Origin: Deinandra increscens subsp. villosa
Lineage: Eukaryota; Streptophyta; Magnoliopsida; Asterales; Asteraceae
Assembly: GCA_039602395.1 (NCBI GenBank)
Contig: JBCNJP010000025.1
Coordinates: forward strand, 48,937,980 to 49,001,979
Direction: 5' to 3'
DNA: 64,000 bases
In this document: in pieces, positions 57,350 through 64,000 of the stretch
How the letters are laid out: each line of letters starts with the position of its first letter
Position numbering within the stretch: the stretch's first letter is position 1
Translations under genes and position numbers: made by a program
Notes under the pieces: model-generated
What the model was told of the DNA's origin: nothing
The model's input: only the letters and a program-made list of their open reading frames with translations
Databases searched by the model: none

Positions 57350-57635
57350 TTCGGAGTCTCCTGATCAGGTTCGGAGTAACTGCTCCAAACTTGAAGTTCG
57401 GTCGATATTCAGTCAAGGTTCGGAGCTCTTTCGGTCAGAGTTCGGTCTATCTTGGTCAAGTTCGGAGTTCATTTACGTTCGGTCAAGGTTCGGAGGTAGT
57501 TCGGTGCTAGATCGGAGTATTTGAAGAGTTCGGACAGTTCAATTTGTTTCGGAGCTAGTTCGGATTGGGTTCGGACTTTGGATTTAAGTTCGGACAGAGT
57601 TCGGAGCTTAGTTATAAGTTCGGAGAGAGTTCGGC
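57350..57635 (+). repeat. Leader repeat array of element C (GTTCGG)
   Basis: I count 16 GTTCGG hexamers in about 285 bp, all in the direct orientation, mostly followed by A or T. The hexamer is the arm of the LTR palindromes of the same element. Confidence 0.92.
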
Positions 57636-57638
57636 CAA

Positions 57639-60600
57639 TGTCAGAATTTCACGCGTTTGTCTGCGATGCAAAGTGTTATGCAAACTATGTTGAACTTTGA
57701 TAATGAAATCGGAACAAGTCAGAAAGTTCCAAAACTGTTGAAGTTGGAGGATTACCATAATTGGAAACAACGATTTTCTAGCTTATATAAGTACGAATGA
57801 TATCGATTTGTGGAATCCAATCAAGACACTTTATCAACATCCGACTGATGCGGGAGATTTCAAGGAAGTTCATATGTTTGATAACACTGAAAGGAAAGCT
57901 TATGAACTTGAACAAAAGGCATTTGGTTATCTTACCATGGCATTACCCACTGAGTTGTTACATCAATTCAGCACGTGTAAGAAATCAAAACAATTGTGGG
58001 ATGCTTTATCAGCAAGATGTGAGGGTAATGATGACTACAAGAAAAGTCGGAAGAAAGTACTTAATAAGGAATTCGATAACTTTCAACATTATGACAATGA
58101 GAACATTACTGCTTTGGTTTCTCGATTTTCTCATCTAATTAGTGAATTAAAAGTTGTTGGAATTGACAAGTCAGATGCTGATTTGAAGGAAAAGATTATG
58201 GAAGCATTGCCTGAAAAGTGGGAAAATTATGTTTTGCTTCTTACTCATGATAAGGATTATTCTGCATTAACATTTCACGAGCTTATTGGAAAACTTCATG
58301 CTCGAGAAATGGAAATGTTAAATTCCAAGAAATCAGCTGCTACTTTGCAGAATCCTGCATTATATCATGGTGAGAATAGTGAAAGCATGAGTGCTAAGTC
58401 TAAGTCAAATTTGAATTCTGCACCAAGTGTTGCTTTCTTGTCGGGAAGTTCTGGAAATTCTGATAATAATTCTTCACGAGGTTGTAGCTTTACAATTCCA
58501 AATTCATCAAATCAGAGTGCTTTTTCTTGTCGACTCTACATCTGATTGTGCAAATATAATTTCTGCCTTGATTACATCTTCTTTTGGATTGATTATCAAA
58601 GATGTTGCTGATGCCAACATTACAAGAGATGATCTTAATGAGCTTGATGATGATCAATTGATTGAATTAGATTTAGCTTGGCAATATGCTATGCTAGGTC
58701 AACGATCGAAACGATTTTTCAAAAAACATAACATGGGTTCAGTTGATTACAATGGCCAATTAGGATTTGATAAGTCAAAATTAAAGTGCTACAAGTGTTC
58801 CAAGCTTGGCCATTTTGCCAAAGAATGTCAACAGAAATCTGGTTCTCCGTTATCAAGTAAGCCTAGTATTACTCAACCATCATCCAGTAATGCAGGCAAG
58901 GCGACAGCTTTAACAGTTCAAAAAGATGGTGTTTATGATTGGGGTCAACAATTTGGATATGATTCATCTGCTTTGATAGTTACTCATGATCAACAAGAGG
59001 ATTTTTGTTCAGATACTAGTTCCGATACTAGTTCAAATTCAAGTTCTTATGAATCTGCCGAAAACTTGGAGAGTTTGGTGAAAGAAAATTCTTCTTTGTT
59101 GGATAAACTTCAAAAGCTTTATGAGGAATTCACTTTGATTCAATCAGATTTAAAGATTGCAAAAGAACATGAAAATGAGTTGGTTTTCAAGAATGAGTGT
59201 TTGAATACTGAAATCAAAATGTTGAATGAAGTTTTAGAGATTTCTAAACAAGACAAAAGAGATGTTGAATGTGAAAAAGCAAAGTTATGTGAGGAAAGAG
59301 ATGAGTTGATAAAAGAAGTCAAGAAATGGAAGGATGAAGCGGAGGATACTGCTTCTGATTTCACAAATTTGTTTGATAAGTCAAAAGTCAAGCTTGATCT
59401 GCTTACCAATAGTGTTGAAGAATCTGCTGTTAAAATAGAAGCATATCAAGTTGATATGGAAAAGTTGTTGGATGAGAAACGGGAATTGGTTAGTGTTAAC
59501 AAGGTTCAAGCTGCAAATCTGGAGATTCAAAAACGAAATGAAGATAAATTGAAGAAAGAGTTATTTGAAGGTTTGGATAATCTGCGCTTGCAAAAGTTTG
59601 AAACTCACAAGGTTGCAAAGCGATTGATAGCTAAAGAAAAGGAATTCGCTGAAGCTCAACAGCAAATTTCTGATCTTTAAATTCAAGTTCTTGATGCTCA
59701 CAGATTGCTCAATAATGTTTCAAATTCTCAAGTGTTCACAAGCTTCTTAGCTAATGATGCAAATTTTGAGAAAATGTTTGATAAAACAGCATCACCTCCT
59801 GCTCATATCAAAGAAGCTTTCAAAGAAGTGAAGGAACAAGTTGACGAATTTGATTATTCAAAGATTTCGTCATCTACTGTTGAGGATGAGAAGGTTGTGA
59901 CGAAGAAGAAAAACAGGAAGAATAAGAAAAAGAAGGACAAGAAGTATGAAGTTTCTTTTGCACCAAAGTTTGTATCTGTTTCATCTACTGCTGATAATGA
60001 GAAGTCGGCTACTTCTAGTGACAAGATTCAGTCTCAACCTGAGTTTGATGAAACGATCTTTTATGATCAAAAGAATGTAACCGAAGTAAAAGCTGAATTT
60101 TCTCGATTAGCGAAGAATGGACATTGTTCATCTGAGGAGAAGATTTCTGGAAAGCATGAAGGATTGGGTTTTCACAGGATGAAAAACAAAGCTGAGAAGG
60201 TTCCAGCATCATCATCTCATGATTTGAAGAAATTAAAGATGAAACAAGTGAAGAAGGAAGTTTTTCAAGCTGATAAAATTCAACCCGAGCGGTTTTACAA
60301 ACTCAAGGGTTCGGATCAATTATTTTCTGACAAAGAATTTCCACTTCATTGTGTTGATGCTCGGAAGATTGCTGAGGTCTTTGTGAAAGCTAACATTTCT
60401 TATGAAAGCTCTCAGTCTCGAAGCCCTACATCTAAATGGGTACATGATCACAGGCATCAGGTATATGATTCTCATTCTGATCATGTTCGAGATATTCATG
60501 TGTGCTCTTCGCAGGTACATCAAAGATGGGACAAATCGACAAGAATCTGTTATATTTGCCGCCGACCAGGGCATATGGCAAAAGATTGTCCACTACCTGC

Positions 60601-60924
60601 TGATTCACCTCAAGGGTTTCATAAGAAACCAGTGTTTGGTAAATCTGCCCCAACAAAGTTCTTCGATGAACGAGGCAGAGTTTTTGATGACGTTGAGCCT
60701 ACATTTTTTTCAAAAACAAAAACGTTTTCTAAGTATAACAAGGACACTGGTCGACCAGATTCTCAAAGGTTCAAAGTGTAGGTTCATCATCTCAGTCACC
60801 TGTGATTGTTTCATCAAAAACTGAATTACCAAAACAACAACAATGGAAACCTAAGGTGGTTTCTAAGCAAAACAAGGACACTGGTCGACCAGAAGCTATT
60901 TGCTTCGGGTCATTTTTGAACTAA
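57639..60924 (+). pseudogene. Element C gag
   Basis: ATG 57639 (MSEFHAF) with one-base insertions near 57658 and 57780. The frame is open from 57808 (capsid domain LWDALSARCEGN, IMEALPEKW), shifts near 58540, and continues to TAA 59678-59680. Zinc knuckle CYKCSKLGHFAKEC lies at about 58790-58830, followed by an acidic stretch and a coiled coil. After the stop the frame resumes (59705-60781) with a Lys-rich run, the FPLHCVDARK block and a second knuckle CYICRRPGHMAKDC (about 60550-60590). The last 140 bases, in another frame, end GSFLN at TAA 60922-60924. Same architecture as B, but with more damage. Confidence 0.88.
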
Positions 60925-62607
60925 TTCGTTTGACCAGTGTGCAGGTACTTCTAGAAGATCTATCGACGATTGCAAAGTTGTTGATGGAGGAGTATTCTGC
61001 TTAATTTAAATTTTCATGATAAATCTTTCAAACCTGCATATTTTCTGAATTCTACAACTGCACCATATCCGTGTTGATTGATCATTTTTCTTTGATTACA
61101 AGATTTTCTAAAAAACCCAAAAATAGAGTCTTGTTTTTGTGTAAAATGAAAATCCAAAAAATAGAGTTTTCTTTTTAAGGGGGAGAATTGTAAGTAAGGG
61201 GGAGTAATTGAGAAAATGCATGTTATGGTAGGAAAGCGAATACATGCCAAATATATAATCGAAGGAAGGTGAATACATGCCAAATATATAGAATTGTGAG
61301 AAATTGATCATTGGGAAATGATGGTACATTGGCTTACGTATCAGACTCATGAATAGAGTAGATGAAAGAGCCATAAGATCATTGTTTGATGTGCTTGGTA
61401 GGCTCGGCAAATCAGAAAGTATTCAGATGTGATATACATTAAATACTAATGCTTGACCATGTGGATAACATCTTGATGCATATTTCATGTCACAAAAAGA
61501 AAAATAAGTGTGAATTTCAAAATGAGAAGTCACTGTGTATACATGTGTTCATTTTGCAAAGATTTAAACTTGTTTGATTTTCTTTATTTTGTCAAACGAT
61601 CGGACTTTCTCTGCGTATCGAAAGATAGACCTGATCGTTGTTCGTTTGACGTTCTGCTTTATTTTCTTTGGTGTTTCGTATAACTCATCGGACTTTCTCT
61701 GCGTGTACGGGAGTACCGACCTGATTGTTGTTGGGTTATACAATTTCAACTTGTTTTATTTTCTTTTTTTGTTAAATCCGAGGCCTTATATGCGTATCGA
61801 AAGATCGACCTTAAGGTAGACGATTTAACGTTCTTATTTTTTTTGCATGGAACACAGTTGATGATATCATGAAAATATTATGCATTGTTAAAAATCACAA
61901 GTGCTTTCACACAAAAGAAAAAGAAAAGAAAAGCTGAAAATGTCTGTTTATGTCTGATAGTGTGGGATACACTGGTCAAAGAAAATCTAATCAATACCTT
62001 AACATATACAAATGTTATGAGTATGATTCTGCTGGAGTTTAAGTTGGACAAATTATACCGGCAATGAGCATGACTTATGTGCTTCGATTAATTGAAATTG
62101 AAGTGCAGTTCAGTGCGTTATGTTCAATATGATCCCATATAGTGATCCTTCTCATACCAAAAATAGTGTTTGATTATGTATTGTGATTTCATTTCATATC
62201 AAGATAAGCCAAAAAGATTTTCGGTGTGTTTTAACATAAACTTTGAAAAACCAAAAAGATTTTTTTCTGCTTTATTTTCGATCTGATCAACACGTGATAC
62301 AAATCAACTTTCAAAATCATATCTTGGATTCTCGAAGAGACATTTTGCGCCAAGATTATTTAAATGTTTGAGCAGGTTGTTATGTGCAAGATATCACAAC
62401 TTCAAGTCTTCTGAAGCTGTTGATAAAAGACCAGAGATACACTAAAATGTTATCAAGTATTCAAGATTAAGCTACGATCGAGTTGATGAGGAGTTTGTTT
62501 GAAGATTCATTTCATTGAACGAACGGATTCTATACTTGAGGGGGAACTTGGTTGAAGATACAAAGTTGATGATATTGAAGAAATACTGCACACGACGAGG
62601 GGGAGTT
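60925..62607 (+). other. Element C 3' noncoding region
   Basis: TGCAG/G at 60940-60944, then a short LLEDLSTIAKLLMEEYSA peptide frame as in B. Purine tracts AAGGGGGAG near 61177 and 61197, GAGGGGGAAC near 62539, and GAGGGGGAGTT at 62597-62607 before the LTR. No pol. Confidence 0.8.
61591..61830 (+). other. Tandem array of three stem-loops, element C
   Basis: 61591-61650, 61678-61741 and 61771-61830, matching SL1-SL3 of B. In SL2 the right arm reads TGGGTTATAC: one A to G change turns a U-A pair into U-G and leaves the stem intact. Confidence 0.8.
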
Positions 62608-62957
62608 TGTTGATACCTGATATGTGTATCGTGTGAAGTATCAAAAAAAGTACAAAATCAAGTCTAGTTAGGTCTGGCCGAACTAGGTCCGAACTTGTAG
62701 TTCGGACTGGCCGAACCTGAGGTTCGGCCGAAGCTCGGACCAGCTAGTATATATATATGTTTGGTCTTTGTAATTGTAGAGTTCTGAGCGTGAGAGATCT
62801 GTTAAGTGTGTGTATCTGAGTGTGTATTCTCTGAGTCTATTTCTGAGTGTTTACTGGTTGTAATTGTTCTTCATTGATTAATAAAACAATCGGTTAATTA
62901 CGTTTCGATGTCCGATTAGCAAGATCTAGTAGACGATCCGATGCTCACGCATTTTCA
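62608..62957 (+). repeat. 3' LTR of element C
   Basis: 350 bp, follows GAGGGGGAGTT and is followed by TGAGT. Confidence 0.93.
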
Positions 62958-62976
62958 TGAGTTTCAAGCAATTCCA

Positions 62977-63152
62977 TTAAACTTACCTATTGGTTGTAAT
63001 ATAAAAAAAACTATACAGAGGAGTTAATACGTTAAAATTAATATATATGTGTTCATTTGTATTTTTGGTTTTAAACCGACAACTGAAGCTAAAATCTTAA
63101 GCCAAAAAACTAAAAAACCGAAACCGAATAAAACAAAAAATATCGGTTTCCA
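62977..63152 (+). repeat. Diverged direct repeat, copy 1
   Basis: CTATTGGTTGTAA.ATAAAAAA.CTATAC...AATCTTAAGCC.AAAAA; pairs with 63830-64000. AT-rich, no gene. It may be a small nonautonomous repeat, but no terminal inverted repeats were recognised. Confidence 0.65.
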
Positions 63153-63829
63153 AGGGTGTTTTCTCTCGGCCACTGAAATCTATCCTGGCCTTGTCCAAGA
63201 TGGGTTCAAACCACCGTAAATCAAATCCTCTTCGTAAAGATTCAGGTGAGAGAAAGAAATGTATTTGAAAGAGGCATGAGCTGGTAGATGGAGTGAGCGA
63301 GTACAGAAAGACATAGAATACATGTTTGATGAAGAAGAAACCCTGTACTTTCATGCTAAAGGGAACTTGACAAAATCCACGCGTAAGAAACCAAATACGT
63401 TGGAAGTGACACGTATTTTACATATATATAAATTAGTTAAAGATTAGGCTATATTACGTGTCTTATTTGATATTATCTCACTAGAAAAAGGCAATTATAT
63501 TACAACATCAATATTTAGATATATACAGGAGAAAGAAGTGAACATAAGAGGTAAAATCAGTAGTCCGAAGCCTCCGAAGAACAAGAAGAATAAAATAAGA
63601 GAAATGAGAAGCTCCAAAAAATAGCTATCTGAAATTGATTCATATATAAATTCCGAAGCTCCTCCATCTCTATAAAATGAGAGAAATGAGATTATATCTA
63701 TCAAATATTCAAACCTACCCATTTGCTTGAGAAATGATAAGGTTTGTTCATCCCACACTGAATGTAAAATGAAAATCTTATTAAGCATTTTCCTATAAAA
63801 AGGTACTACTCTTTTAACTTAATCACGAG
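63153..63829. other. Right flank, no supported gene
   Basis: Only short frames on either strand. 63650-63820 is the partner of 55040-55200. A Phe/Leu-rich minus frame (63495-63788) has no recognisable family and lies within the repeat, so it is not called. Confidence 0.5.
63750..63800 (+). promoter_or_regulatory. snRNA-type promoter pair (USE + TATA), no known snRNA downstream
   Basis: ATCCCACACTG (63750-63760) and TATAAAA from 63794, again 33 bases apart. No U-snRNA start recognised downstream. Confidence 0.4.
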
Positions 63830-64000
63830 TCTCCATAGACTTCTATCTATTGGTTGTAAAATAAAAAACTATACCGAGTAGTTGACGTGTTAAAATATTT
63901 TGAATATATATCTGCATTAATTTGTATTATCAGTTTTAAACTGATAACTGAAACTGAAATCTTAAGCCGAAAAACCAAAAAACCGAACAGATTGGTTTCC
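63830..64000 (+). repeat. Diverged direct repeat, copy 2
   Basis: Pairs with 62977-63152 (words TATTGGTTGTAA, ATCTTAAGCC.AAAAA, AAAAAACCGAA). Cut by the window edge. Confidence 0.65.

Larger units (their letters stand above)
56769..62957 (+). mobile_element. Element C: gag-only Sirevirus-like element
   Basis: LTRs 56769-57118 and 62608-62957, both 350 bp, TGTTGATAC...TTTTCA, with about 9 differences (2.6%). Target duplication TGAGT at 56764-56768 and 62958-62962. Contents: primer site, GTTCGG-rich leader, gag, 3' noncoding region with purine tracts and stem-loops, final tract GAGGGGGAGTT. No pol. The overall plan is identical to B, though the LTRs are quite different. Confidence 0.95.

Noticed and set aside
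57350..57635. Leader motif arrays considered as CRISPR-like or simple satellite arrays
   Set aside because: Copies are 6-10 bp, irregularly spaced, without conserved long repeats or uniform spacers, and lie between primer site and gag.
57800..58140. 113-codon frame overlapping C gag in another frame
   Set aside because: Shadow of the gag frame; no independent support.
63495..63788. 97-codon Phe/Leu-rich minus-strand frame near the right end
   Set aside because: Lies over a diverged repeat and the USE/TATA motif, with no recognisable family; not supported as a gene.

Overview
This is plant nuclear DNA made almost entirely of nested LTR retrotransposons. It has intron-type splice signals, TGGTATCAGAGC-type primer sites for initiator tRNA-Met, long AT-rich LTRs and one broken plant metal-binding (HIPP-type) gene. 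The mix of Sirevirus-like Copia elements, Tekay-like Gypsy elements with LTRs over 4 kb, and an extra post-pol gene resembling ones I recall from Asteraceae suggests a composite-family plant. That taxonomic call is inference. No bacterial genes, CRISPR, rRNA or tRNA genes were seen.

Layout, with my own element letters. D (minus, 1-22851, left end outside the window) is a Sirevirus-like element whose gag is cut by A. A (plus, 1698-20938, target duplication TATCC) is a Copia element with gag, pol and an extra spliced gene. Its 3' LTR is cut by B (plus, 14458-20822, duplication GTCCT), a very young gag-only element. E (minus, 22901-37850, duplication CGTAC) is a Tekay-like Gypsy element with 4.4-kb LTRs. 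D, E and a solo LTR (38325-40941) all sit in the 3' LTR of an older Gypsy element F (minus; pieces 22852-22900, 37851-38324, 40942-44165). The nesting B in A in D in F is therefore four deep. H (plus, about 44166-54900) is a related Gypsy-type element with a noncoding internal region and satellite-like repeats. Its 3' LTR carries a truncated RTE LINE (about 48590-49190, minus) and element G (minus, 49329-53790, duplication AGTCA), a gag-only Sirevirus relative with an abnormal 5' end. The only low-copy-looking DNA is 54900-56768 plus 62963-64000. It holds a degenerate HMA-domain gene and three copies of an snRNA-type promoter motif, and it is split by C (plus, 56769-62957, duplication TGAGT), another gag-only element.

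Most coding regions are broken by stops, frameshifts or active-site changes. B is nearly intact, with one frameshift in gag and one LTR difference in 359 bp. B and C lack pol completely, so they would depend on an autonomous relative.

The most unusual observations are these. (1) In all five Sirevirus-like elements, the short motif at the core of the LTR palindrome is repeated many times in that same element's 5' leader, although the motif differs between element types. (2) The 3' noncoding regions carry a tandem array of stem-loops whose stems co-vary and whose inner loops are mostly GNRA. (3) Element A has an extra gene with its own ATG exon and a 560-nt GT-AG intron that contains a second copy of the leader-type repeat array. 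(4) Element G appears to have inserted with a 5' end located at an internal polypurine tract, supported by the target duplication and by a paralogous empty site in the same window.
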